From: CAWAYR01 sp050250875
GTDB taxonomy: Bacteria; Acidobacteriota; Vicinamibacteria; Vicinamibacterales; UBA2999
Assembly (NCBI GenBank): GCA_050250875.1
Contig: JBFWNV010000004.1
Span: forward strand, 186,001-250,000
Reading direction: 5' to 3'
Length of the DNA: 64,000 bases
Shown piece by piece: positions 46,443 through 54,625 of this stretch; within the stretch, counting starts at the first letter, position 1; every line of letters starts with the position of its first letter. The position numbers and the translations under genes were made by a program. The notes below the pieces were generated by a model that saw only the letters and a list, made by a program, of their open reading frames with translations, ran no database searches and was not told the origin of the DNA.

Positions 46443-46473
46443 GGGGCTCGGGGCTCGGGGCTCGGGGCTCGGG
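46443..46473. repeat. perfect GGGGCTC x4 array before the tartrate dehydrogenase gene
   Basis: Four exact GGGGCTC units followed by GGG; right edge CTCGGGAAGAC. It lies 9 bases after the SDR stop and 13 bases before ATG 46487, filling the leader, with no Shine-Dalgarno. The strongest G-quadruplex pattern in the window. Confidence 0.82.
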
Positions 46474-46486
46474 AAGACAGCACACG

Positions 46487-47566
46487 ATGCCAGTCCATCG
46501 TCACTACGAGATCGCGGTCATCGCCGGTGACGGCATCGGCCAGGAGGTCACACCGGCGGCGCTCACGGTGGTCGAGGCCGTGGCGCGCCGCCACGGCTTC
46601 TCGATCGCCACGACGGCGCTGCCGTGGGGATGCGAGTACTACCTCGCCACCGGCCGCATGATGCCCGGCGACGGCCTCGAGCAGCTGCGCGGGGCCGATG
46701 CCATCTTCCTCGGCGCCATCGGCGCGCCGTCGGTGCCGGACCACGTGTCGGTGTGGGAACTCATCCTGCCGATCCGCCAGCGCTTCGAGCAGTTCGTGAA
46801 CCTGCGGCCGATGCGGCTGCTGGCCGGGGTGCCCGGACCGCTGCGCGATCGGAGCCCCGAGGACATCGACTGGGTGTGCGTGCGCGAGAACTCCGAAGGC
46901 GAGTACGCCGGGCTGGGCGGCCGCCTGCACCGCGGCACCCCGCACGAGGTGGCCGAGCAGACCGGCCTGTTCACCCGCCGCGGCATCGAACGGGTGGTCC
47001 GCTACGCCTGCGAACTGGCGATGACCCGGCCGCGCCGGCTCCTGGCCAGCGCCACCAAGTCGAATGCGCTGCAGCATTCGATGGTGCTGTGGGACGAGGT
47101 CGTCGAGGCGGTGGCCGGCGACTTCCCCGCCCTGACCATCCGCAAGTACCACGTCGACGCGCTGGCGGCACGCATGGTCACGCATCCGCAGACGCTCGAC
47201 GTGATGGTGGCGTCGAACCTGTTCGGCGACATCCTCACCGACCTGGGCGCGGCGGTGAGCGGCAGCCTCGGCGTGGCGCCGGGGGCGAATCTCAATCCCA
47301 CGCGCGAGCACCCGTCGATGTTCGAGCCGATCCACGGCTCGGCGCCCGACATCGCCGGCCGGGGCGTCGCCAATCCGATCGGCGCGATCTGGGCGGCGGC
47401 GTTGATGCTCGAGCACCTCGGGCAGGCCGAGGCGAGCCTGGAGATCGTCGGCGCCATCGAGCGCGTGCTGGCCGCAGGCCGCGTCCGCACGCCCGATCTC
47501 GGCGGCGCGGCGACGACCGCCGACGTCACCGCCGCGATCGTCGCCGAAGCCAGCCGGCCGAGCTGA
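46487..47566 (+). CDS. tartrate dehydrogenase/decarboxylase family protein
   Basis: A 359-residue member of the isocitrate/isopropylmalate dehydrogenase family. GDGIGQEVTPAAL is the N-terminal nucleotide/substrate loop; ALPWGCEYYLATGRMMPGDG is diagnostic of the tartrate/malate-type (TtuC/DmlA) branch rather than LeuB. VRENSEGEYAG, the KYHVDALAARMV catalytic Lys-Asp segment and NLFGDILTDLGAAVSG (metal ligands) follow. It oxidises D-malate or tartrate-like hydroxy acids with NAD+. Co-directional with SDR and symporter, it suggests a hydroxy-acid utilisation run. Confidence 0.9.
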   Translation: MPVHRHYEIAVIAGDGIGQEVTPAALTVVEAVARRHGFSIATTALPWGCEYYLATGRMMPGDGLEQLRGADAIFLGAIGAPSVPDHVSVWELILPIRQRFEQFVNLRPMRLLAGVPGPLRDRSPEDIDWVCVRENSEGEYAGLGGRLHRGTPHEVAEQTGLFTRRGIERVVRYACELAMTRPRRLLASATKSNALQHSMVLWDEVVEAVAGDFPALTIRKYHVDALAARMVTHPQTLDVMVASNLFGDILTDLGAAVSGSLGVAPGANLNPTREHPSMFEPIHGSAPDIAGRGVANPIGAIWAAALMLEHLGQAEASLEIVGAIERVLAAGRVRTPDLGGAATTADVTAAIVAEASRPS

Positions 47567-47591
47567 CGCTCGGCCCGGCCCTCCCTCGCGC

Positions 47592-49211
47592 TCAGCGCGA
47601 CGCGGTCTGCTGTTTCGCGTGCATCAGCGCCGCCCGGTCGCTCTGCGCCGCGCCCGCCTGCTCGAGCAGCTTCTTGTAGAGCGCCGCGGCGCCGGCCTTG
47701 TCGCCCAGTGCCTCGGCCGCCTGCGCGGCGCCGTAGAGGCCGAGGAAGCGGCCCGGCTCCTTGGTGATCGTCGCCTGGAAGGCGGCCTGGGCTTCCTTGG
47801 CCCGACCGGCCTCGAGGAGCATGAAGCCGAGCAGCTCGCGGGCCGGGGCGATCGGCCCCGGCGTCACCGCCGCCTTGTCGGTCAGATCCTCGGCCGCGGC
47901 GGCGGCACTCAGCAGCTCGACGCCCTTGGCCTTGTCGCCCTGCGCGAACACCTGCCACGCCTCGGCCACACGGCGCTGGATGTCCACCTGTTCCGCCCAA
48001 TAGGGATCCTTCGCCGCCACCAGCAGCTTGTGGATGGCCGCCAGCCGCTCGATCGACGGCGTCGCCGCGGCGGCATCGCCCGAGCGGGCGGCGCCGATGG
48101 CCACGGCGAAGTGGGTGATGGCTTCGGTGTAGGGAGCGGCCGGCGCCGGCTTGGCGGTGAGGGCCGCGGCTTCGGCCCACGCCTGGCGCTCGAGGGCGTA
48201 GCGGGCCGGAATCGCCGCCAGGGCGAAGGCGTAGGCCCCGCCGGCGGCACCGCTCTCGAACGAGGCGGCGTGGTCGCGCACGGCCTTGGCCGCGGCGTCG
48301 TCGGCCAGTTGCAGGTAGCCGTACATCTGATAGTCGAGCGCGTGCAGTTCCTCGCCGGCGGCGGCGATGCCGCCGGCCTTGCGGGCCGCCTCGGCCGACT
48401 TGCGGTTGGTGTCGATCGACTGCTGCCAGTAGCCGACGCGGGTGAAGGTGTGCGATGGCATGTGGAGCGCGTGCGGCACGACTGGCGCGATCGAGGCGTA
48501 GCGGCGCGCGGCGTCGAGCCCGCGCGGGGCCAGCGGCGGCGCGTCGTAAGCGTGGATGATGTAGTGCGCCAGGCCGGGGTGGCTCGGCATCTTCTTGAAC
48601 ATCGGCTCGAGCAGTTCGGCGGCGCGCAGGTTGGCGGCGTAGGTCTTGTCGGTGGGCGTGGCGGTCTGGGCCACGGCCAGCCCCCAGAAGATCCTGGCCT
48701 CGACGTCGCCGGGGTTGTCCTTGGCGATCTGCGCCATGGCCTGTTCGTAGGCGACGACCCGGGCGCGCTGCGTGGTCACGTCGTCGCTGGCCACCATGGC
48801 CGCCACCGCATCGATGTAGCCCTTCTCACGGCGCGTCGGCGTCCCCGTGGTCTGGCCCTTGGCGATCGCCGCCTTGGCGCTGGCGATGGTCTGCGGCGTG
48901 CGCAGCCCGCCGAACGGGTTGCCCCAGTGGGTCAAGGCGACGCCCCAATGGGCCATGGCGCAGCCCGGGTCCTTGGCGGCGATGGCCTCGAACATCTGGC
49001 GCGCCTCCGGGAACCAGAAGGAGTGCAACAGCGCGACCGCGCGGTTCATGTCGGTCTTCACCGCGGGACTGCACGAGGTCTGGAAGTCCACCGTGCCCAC
49101 CTGCTCTTCGGACAGCGCCCCACCGCCGTGGGATTCGTGCTGCGCGAACGCCGGCGGACACACCAGACACACCGCCACGGCCGCGAGCCAGCAGATTCTG
49201 ATCATCGTCAT
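47592..49211 (-). CDS. secreted TPR-like protein of unknown function
   Basis: A 539-residue exported protein with signal MIRICWLAAVAVCLVCPPAFAQ. Helical repeats fill the rest, with a characteristic block LLHSFWFPEARQMFEAIAAKDPGCAMAHWG, then YIIHAYDAPPLA, HALHMPSHTFTRVGYWQQSI and EELHALDYQMYGYLQ. These blocks are shared by a family of secreted TPR proteins found in several soil phyla; the many His/Trp residues may bind a ligand. Function is unknown. It follows the amidohydrolase by 7 bases on the same strand and is probably co-transcribed. Confidence 0.82.
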   Translation of the reverse strand: MTMIRICWLAAVAVCLVCPPAFAQHESHGGGALSEEQVGTVDFQTSCSPAVKTDMNRAVALLHSFWFPEARQMFEAIAAKDPGCAMAHWGVALTHWGNPFGGLRTPQTIASAKAAIAKGQTTGTPTRREKGYIDAVAAMVASDDVTTQRARVVAYEQAMAQIAKDNPGDVEARIFWGLAVAQTATPTDKTYAANLRAAELLEPMFKKMPSHPGLAHYIIHAYDAPPLAPRGLDAARRYASIAPVVPHALHMPSHTFTRVGYWQQSIDTNRKSAEAARKAGGIAAAGEELHALDYQMYGYLQLADDAAAKAVRDHAASFESGAAGGAYAFALAAIPARYALERQAWAEAAALTAKPAPAAPYTEAITHFAVAIGAARSGDAAAATPSIERLAAIHKLLVAAKDPYWAEQVDIQRRVAEAWQVFAQGDKAKGVELLSAAAAAEDLTDKAAVTPGPIAPARELLGFMLLEAGRAKEAQAAFQATITKEPGRFLGLYGAAQAAEALGDKAGAAALYKKLLEQAGAAQSDRAALMHAKQQTASR

Positions 49212-49218
49212 CTCCCGT

Positions 49219-50466
49219 TCATTTGCCGAACGTCAGTCGATCGAGCCCGATGCGGCCGTTGCTGAGGACCAGCAACGGATCGAGCAGAGTACGGGGCTGG
49301 TCGAGCGGGTTGGCGTCGACCACGACCAGGTCGGCGTCGAAACCGCTCCGCACCTGGCCGATCTGCTTCTCGATCTGGAGCAGCTCGGCGTTCACCGTCG
49401 TCGCCGCCTGCAGGGCCGCCAGCGGCGTGAAGCCGGCATCGACGAGCTCGAGGATCTCGCGCGGAATGCGGGCGATGCTGGCCGGGCCGTAGCCGGTGTC
49501 GGACCCGGCCACCACCTTGACGCCGGCGGCACGGGCGCGCCGGATGGTGTCGACCAGGATCGGCTTCAGCATCTGGCCGCGGCGCTGCAGGCCGGCGTTG
49601 TCGTAGTCCCCGCCGGGCTGCGCGAGGTCGTTGACGACGTCGGCGGTCGGATCGAAGTAGGTGCCGCGCTCGGCCATCAGCGTCAGCGTCTCGCTGGTGA
49701 GGTAGGTGCCGTGCTCGATGCTCCGGACTCCGGCCTTCACCGCCGCGTGCGCGCCCTCGGCGCCGTGGGCGTGGGCCATCACCGGCACGCCGCGCGCCGC
49801 CGCCTCGGCGACGACGACGGCCAGCTCGGCCTCCGTATAGACCTGCTTGCGCGGGTCGGTGTCGGGCGTGCCGGCGCGCTCGGTCGCGAGCACTTTGATC
49901 CAATCCACCGTATGCGCGAGGTTCATCCGGACGAATCGCCGGAGTGCATCCGGTGACATCAGGCCTGGGGCCAGCAGGTCGCCGAGCTCCGGCGCGTCCA
50001 GGTACGCCTCGACGGCCGGCTGGGGACGCACGTGGTAGCCGGCCGCGAGGACGTCCGGTCCGGCCAGCGCGCCGCGCTTGACCAGCTCCCGCAGCCCCAC
50101 GTCTTCGAAGTGCGCGCCGCCGGCGCTGCGCACCGTGGTCACGCCGCTCTCGAGCGCGGCCCGCATCGCCGCCGTCGTGGCGATGTGCACGTGGGCGTCG
50201 ATGAGCCCGGGCACGACGTAACGCCCCCCGAGGTCGATTCGGCGAGGCGTGACGCCGGTGGCCGGCGCCGTTGCGCCCACGGCCTCGATCCGCCCGTCGC
50301 GCACCACCACCACCTGGCCGCGCCGCACCGCACCGCTGACGACGTCGACGACCGCGGCGTTGGCGAGCAGCAGCGGGGCGGGCTGGGGCGGCAACTGGGC
50401 CGGCGTCACGGCGCTGACGCCGACGCCGCAGACGATGGCCGCAACCTTGCACAACCGTCGAACCAT
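49219..50466 (-). CDS. secreted amidohydrolase family protein (imidazolonepropionase/prolidase-like)
   Basis: A 415-residue metal-dependent hydrolase. A signal-like N-terminus (AAIVCGVGVSAVTPAQ) precedes the composite amidohydrolase domain: H92 and H94 of DAHVHI, the ESGVTTVRSAG segment, VPVMAHAHGAEG, SIEHGTYL, the metal-binding Asp in VVAGSDTGYGP, and the C-terminal RSGFDADLVVVDANPLD. This branch includes exported dipeptidases and carboxamide hydrolases; the substrate is open. ATG 50466 is chosen to keep the signal; a longer open frame upstream lacks conserved sequence. It leads the pair with the TPR gene. Confidence 0.9.
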   Translation of the reverse strand: MVRRLCKVAAIVCGVGVSAVTPAQLPPQPAPLLLANAAVVDVVSGAVRRGQVVVVRDGRIEAVGATAPATGVTPRRIDLGGRYVVPGLIDAHVHIATTAAMRAALESGVTTVRSAGGAHFEDVGLRELVKRGALAGPDVLAAGYHVRPQPAVEAYLDAPELGDLLAPGLMSPDALRRFVRMNLAHTVDWIKVLATERAGTPDTDPRKQVYTEAELAVVVAEAAARGVPVMAHAHGAEGAHAAVKAGVRSIEHGTYLTSETLTLMAERGTYFDPTADVVNDLAQPGGDYDNAGLQRRGQMLKPILVDTIRRARAAGVKVVAGSDTGYGPASIARIPREILELVDAGFTPLAALQAATTVNAELLQIEKQIGQVRSGFDADLVVVDANPLDQPRTLLDPLLVLSNGRIGLDRLTFGK

Positions 50467-50544
50467 CGAGCCGAGTCTACAGCGGCTGGCCCCGTCGGGG
50501 GCAATCGGATCGCCGCGTCGGGGCGAGACCTTCGCGGGCCCGTC

Positions 50545-50574
50545 TTGACGCCGGAGCCGAAACCGCACTACAGA
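50545..50574 (+). promoter_or_regulatory. predicted promoter of the radical SAM gene
   Basis: TTGACG (50545-50550), an 18-base spacer and TACAGA (50569-50574). The -35 is near consensus, the -10 weaker. Predicts a leader of about 80 bases. Confidence 0.45.
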
Positions 50575-50604
50575 CAAGGCATCGAAGGGCTCACGTTTTC
50601 CGGT

Positions 50605-50641
50605 GGCGTCGCTCTCCCCCAAGGCCGAGAGCCCCGACGCC
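50605..50641 (+). promoter_or_regulatory. leader hairpin upstream of the radical SAM ribosome-binding site
   Basis: GGCGTCGCTCTC (50605-50616) pairs with GAGAGC and GACGCC (50627-50641), with a 3-base CCC bulge and a 10-base loop. It ends 6 bases before AAAGGAGA (50648-50655). It could be an mRNA-stability or attenuation element; no known riboswitch was recognised. Confidence 0.4.
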
Positions 50642-50660
50642 CTCCCGAAAGGAGACCAAA

Positions 50661-52757
50661 GTGTCGCACGCTCCTGCCAAGTATGTGGAAAAGGGGCTGA
50701 CCATCGCCGCCCAAGGCGCCTGGGCCGTGTTCTCGCGCGTCAACCGCGTTCGTCCCGGCAAAGCGATCACGCCGGCATGGTCAGACCTGCCCATGCTGAA
50801 GTCGCACGAGAAGACCAAACCGCCGCTGGGCTGGCCGCGCACCACCGACTCGCTGTGCCCGGTCTGCGTGCGCGAGGCCCGCGAGGCCATCCTCGACGGC
50901 CGCAAGCCGGTCGAGTCGCTGCTCACCGACAAGGTCGGCGAGATCAAGGCCACCATCCTGGAGCGCGACGGCCGCATCCTGATGGTCAAGGACTGTCCGC
51001 TGCACGGCCACTTCGAGGACGTGATGGCGATCGACACCGAGTTCTTCCGCCATCTGGAGGAAGTATTCCCCGGTCGCGACATCCGCGCCCACAACGACAG
51101 CACCCTGCACAACCACGGCAGCAGCACCATCAAGTACGGACGCGGCTCGGTGCTGACGGTCGATCTGACCAACCGCTGCAACATGATGTGCGACCCCTGC
51201 TTCATGGACGCGAACCAGGTCGGGTTCGTACACGAACTCACCTGGGACGACATCAAACAGGTGCTCGACAACGCCATCAGCATCAAGCCTCGGCGGCAGA
51301 TGTCCGTGCAATTCTCGGGCGGCGAGCCCACCCTGTCGCCACACTTCCTCGACGCCATCCGCTACGCCCGCAAGGTCGGCTACACCTCGGTGCAGGCGGC
51401 CACCAACGGCATCGAGTTCGCCAAGAGCCCCGAATTCGCCAAAGCGGCGGCCGACGCCGGGCTGCGCTTCGCCTATCTGCAGTTCGACGGCGTCGGCAAC
51501 GCCGCCAACTCCCACCGCCGCGTCGGCAACCTGTTCGACGTCAAGCTGCAGGCCATCGAGAACCTCCACGCCGCCGGCGTGGAGATCGTGCCGGTCATCA
51601 CCATCGTCAACGGCGTGAACAACGAACAGGTCGGGCAGGTCATCCGGTTCGCCCTCGACAACCCGAAGAAGATCAACTTCCTGTCGTTCCAGCCGGTCAG
51701 TTTCACCGGCCGCGACGAGCTGGTCACGCCGGAACGCCGCGCCGCCCAGCGCTACACGCTGTCGCACCTCGCCCACGACGTGAAGGACCAGACCGGCATG
51801 GGCGTGCCGGCCCGCGACTGGTTCCCGATCTCGTTCATGGGCGCGTTCACCGACTGGGCCGACCACGTCCATGGCCCCGAGTATCCCTGGGGCAACGTGA
51901 CGTGCGGGTGCCATCCCAACTGCGGCGTCGGCATGGCGGTGATGATCGACAAGGAGACCAGGGAGGCGGTCCCGGTGACCGCGTTCCTGAACGGCGAGCA
52001 ACTGGCCAGGGACGTCCAGGCGGTGACCGACGCCGGCCGCGGCCGGCTCCTGTCGGTGGTCGGCATGGCGCTGGCCGTGATGCGCAACTACGATCCGTTC
52101 CACGCGCCGACGCACTTCCGGCTCAAGGACCTGCTCTTCAAGTTCGACAAGACCTTCGGAGCGACGAAGGATGCCGACAAACGCTACGGCACGGTGGAGG
52201 CGACCCGCACCAAGGCCGACATCGAGAAGCGACGCGCCGACCGCTGGAACTTCCTGTTCATCGCCGGGATGTGGTTCCAGGATCTGTTCAACTACGACTT
52301 CCGGCGCACCGAGATGTGCATCATCCCCTACGCCACGCAGCAGGGCGAGATCTCGTTCTGCGCCTACAACACCGGCATCGGCTGGCGGAACATCATCGAG
52401 CAGATGCACATGACCGCCACCCTCACCAAATGGTACGAGGAGCACGGCCGACACGAGATCTTCGCCGGCAACAAGGCGGTGCCGCTGCCGACCACGGCCC
52501 ACTCGCTGCACCTCGACGCCGAGGCCGTGGCCAAGGGCGCGCAGACCGATCTCGACGAGATCGGCGTCGCCAAGAACGCCCGCGAGGAACTGGTGCAGGC
52601 CCGCAGGAAGAAGGACCAGTCACCCGAGGATGCCCGGCGCCACGCCGAGATGGAACGGCTCTATCGCAAACACGTCCTCAAGGAGCCCACCGTGCCGATG
52701 GTGCAGATTCAGGGCCTGAAGAAGGCCCCGGCCCGGGAAGAGACGCTGGTGCACTGA
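50661..52757 (+). CDS. radical SAM protein related to tetraether/membrane-spanning lipid synthases (Tes-like)
   Basis: A 698-residue protein with start GTG 50661 behind AAAGGAGA. The N-terminal domain has C66 and C69 (LCPVC) and C112 in KDCPLHGHFED, the layout seen in Tes (MJ0619-type). The radical SAM site is TNRCNMMCDPCF with C173, C177 and C180, followed by QFSGGEPTLSPHFLDAIR. Further cysteines at 415, 417 and 421 (CGCHPNC), 553 and 567 could hold auxiliary iron-sulfur clusters. Tes joins two lipid tails by carbon-carbon bonds; Acidobacteria are known for membrane-spanning diabolic-acid and branched GDGT lipids. That assignment is by family resemblance and phylum; other Tes-like functions are possible. 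It precedes a SulP transporter by 37 bases. Confidence 0.72.
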   Translation: MSHAPAKYVEKGLTIAAQGAWAVFSRVNRVRPGKAITPAWSDLPMLKSHEKTKPPLGWPRTTDSLCPVCVREAREAILDGRKPVESLLTDKVGEIKATILERDGRILMVKDCPLHGHFEDVMAIDTEFFRHLEEVFPGRDIRAHNDSTLHNHGSSTIKYGRGSVLTVDLTNRCNMMCDPCFMDANQVGFVHELTWDDIKQVLDNAISIKPRRQMSVQFSGGEPTLSPHFLDAIRYARKVGYTSVQAATNGIEFAKSPEFAKAAADAGLRFAYLQFDGVGNAANSHRRVGNLFDVKLQAIENLHAAGVEIVPVITIVNGVNNEQVGQVIRFALDNPKKINFLSFQPVSFTGRDELVTPERRAAQRYTLSHLAHDVKDQTGMGVPARDWFPISFMGAFTDWADHVHGPEYPWGNVTCGCHPNCGVGMAVMIDKETREAVPVTAFLNGEQLARDVQAVTDAGRGRLLSVVGMALAVMRNYDPFHAPTHFRLKDLLFKFDKTFGATKDADKRYGTVEATRTKADIEKRRADRWNFLFIAGMWFQDLFNYDFRRTEMCIIPYATQQGEISFCAYNTGIGWRNIIEQMHMTATLTKWYEEHGRHEIFAGNKAVPLPTTAHSLHLDAEAVAKGAQTDLDEIGVAKNAREELVQARRKKDQSPEDARRHAEMERLYRKHVLKEPTVPMVQIQGLKKAPAREETLVH

Positions 52758-52794
52758 TGCACTGACCCACGACCCACGGCGCAGCCGGACCACG

Positions 52795-54564
52795 ATGGCC
52801 CGGCTGCGCTACACTTTTCCCATCGCCGCCGACGATCCGTCTCCCGTCGCCCGTCTCCGACCGGCGCTGGTCGAACACCTCGCCGACTATTCCCGCTCCA
52901 CCTTCACCGCCGATCTCGTTGCCGGCCTCACCGTCGGCCTGGTGGCGCTGCCGCTGGCCATGGCGTTCGCCATCGCCAGCGGCGTGGCCCCGCAAGCCGG
53001 CATCCACACCGCGATCGTCGGCGGCCTGATTGTCGCGTGCCTGGGCGGATCGAGCATCCAGGTCTCGGGGCCGACCGGCGCCTTCGTGGTGGTGGTCGCC
53101 GGCATCCTCGCCCAGTTCGGGCTGTCGGGCCTGTGGATGGTCACGATGATGGCCGGCGTGCTGCTCATCGTGCTGGGGGCCACCGGCCTGGGCGCGGCGG
53201 TGCGCTACATCCCCAAGCCGATCGTCATCGGCTTCACCAACGGCATCGCGCTGCTCATCGCGACGACGCAGATCAAGGACGCGCTGGGGCTGCCGGTGCC
53301 GTCGCCGCCGAGCGAGTTCTTCGCCCGTATGCGGGCCCTGGCCGACGCACTGCCGGCCGCCGACCCGACGACCATGGCGATGTGCGGGGCGTCGCTGGCC
53401 CTCATCCTGCTGGCCGCCAGGTACACGCCGCGCGTGCCCGGCGCGATCCTGGCGCTGGTCGCCGGCACCGCGGCGGTGTGGGCGTTCGGCCTGCCGGTGG
53501 AGACGATCGGCTCCCGCTTCGGCGGGCTGCCGCGCGACCTGCCGTCGCTCCACTGGCCCGAGTTCCGCGCCGATCTCATCCTGCCGCTGCTGCCGTCGGC
53601 GCTCACGGTGGCGCTGCTCGGCGCCGTCGAAAGCCTGCTGTCGGCGGTGGTGGCCGACGGCATGACCGGCCGTCGCCACAACTCGAACGCCGAGCTGGTC
53701 GCGCAGGGCGTCGCCAACGTGGTGGTGCCGGTGATCGGCGGCCTGCCGGTGACCGGCGCCATCGCCCGCACCGCCACCAACTTCCGGGCCGGTGCCCGGA
53801 CGCCGGTGGCGGCGATCGTCCACGCCGTGACCCTGGCGGTGGCGGTGCTCGTGTTCGCGCCGCTGGCGTCGTACGTGCCCCTGGCCACGCTGGCCGCGGT
53901 GCTGCTGGTCGTGGCCTGGAACATGGGGGAATGGCGCGAGATCGCGCCAATCCTCAAGCTCGAGTGGTCGGACGTGCTGGTGTGGGGCATGACCTTCGCC
54001 CTCACCGTGCTCGCCGACCTGACCGTGGCCGTCGAGGCGGGGATGGTGCTGGCGGCGCTGCTCTACGTGCACCGGGTGGCACTGACCACCACGGTGCAGG
54101 TGGTGACCCAGGCCTACATCGACGAGGGTCAGCCGCACGTGCTGCAGGGCAAGGACATCCCGCCCTTCGTCACGATCCTGCGCATCCACGGGCCGTTCCT
54201 GTTCGGCACGACCACCCTGCTCGACGACGTCACGGCGGATCTCGACCCGCTCGAACCGATCGTGGTGCTGCGCCTCCGCAACATGACCGCGATCGACGCC
54301 ACCGGCGTGCACGCGCTCGAGCAGCTGTCAGATCGGCTGGAGCGCTCGGGCCGCCGGCTGCTGCTGTGCGGCGCCCGGCGTCAACCGGCGCGCTTCCTCG
54401 AGCGCGCTGAATTCATCGAGCACGTCGGCGCCGCCAACATCCTGCCGCACCTCGACGCCGCCCTCGACCGCGCCCGCGAACTCGTCGCCTCGGGCGAGGT
54501 CGCGATGCTGCCGTGGCGCCACGAAAAAGACGACGGGCGCGAGGCCGAAGCCCCGCGCCCGTAG
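52795..54564 (+). CDS. SulP family inorganic anion transporter with STAS domain
   Basis: A 589-residue membrane protein. The transport core has DLVAGLTVGLVALPLAMAFA, SSIQVSGPTGAFVVVVAGI and GFTNGIALLIATTQIKD. It continues to about residue 430 with 10-14 helices and is followed by a cytoplasmic STAS domain (ILRIHGPFLFGTTTLLDD, RNMTAIDATGVHALEQL). Substrates in the family include sulfate and bicarbonate; no motif fixes the ion. Start ATG 52795. The C-terminal tail is charged. It sits downstream of the radical SAM gene in the same direction. Confidence 0.93.
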   Translation: MARLRYTFPIAADDPSPVARLRPALVEHLADYSRSTFTADLVAGLTVGLVALPLAMAFAIASGVAPQAGIHTAIVGGLIVACLGGSSIQVSGPTGAFVVVVAGILAQFGLSGLWMVTMMAGVLLIVLGATGLGAAVRYIPKPIVIGFTNGIALLIATTQIKDALGLPVPSPPSEFFARMRALADALPAADPTTMAMCGASLALILLAARYTPRVPGAILALVAGTAAVWAFGLPVETIGSRFGGLPRDLPSLHWPEFRADLILPLLPSALTVALLGAVESLLSAVVADGMTGRRHNSNAELVAQGVANVVVPVIGGLPVTGAIARTATNFRAGARTPVAAIVHAVTLAVAVLVFAPLASYVPLATLAAVLLVVAWNMGEWREIAPILKLEWSDVLVWGMTFALTVLADLTVAVEAGMVLAALLYVHRVALTTTVQVVTQAYIDEGQPHVLQGKDIPPFVTILRIHGPFLFGTTTLLDDVTADLDPLEPIVVLRLRNMTAIDATGVHALEQLSDRLERSGRRLLLCGARRQPARFLERAEFIEHVGAANILPHLDAALDRARELVASGEVAMLPWRHEKDDGREAEAPRP

Positions 54565-54595
54565 CGTGACAGCGGAGTCCGGGCTGGCGTTCTTA

Positions 54596-54625
54596 GCCGA
54601 GCCCCGAGACCCGAGCCCAGGCTCT
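54596..54625. repeat. CCCGAG heptad array between SulP and TonB receptor
   Basis: GCCCCGAGACCCGAGCCCAGG, about four units on the plus strand, ending at the TonB-gene stop. A weaker G-rich partner (GAGTCCGGGCTGG, near 54575) lies before it. Located between convergent genes. Confidence 0.6.

Noticed and set aside
52678..54312. A 544-residue His/Arg-rich minus-strand frame opposite the SulP gene
   Set aside because: Low-complexity antisense of membrane-protein codons; no start signal and no homology recognisable.
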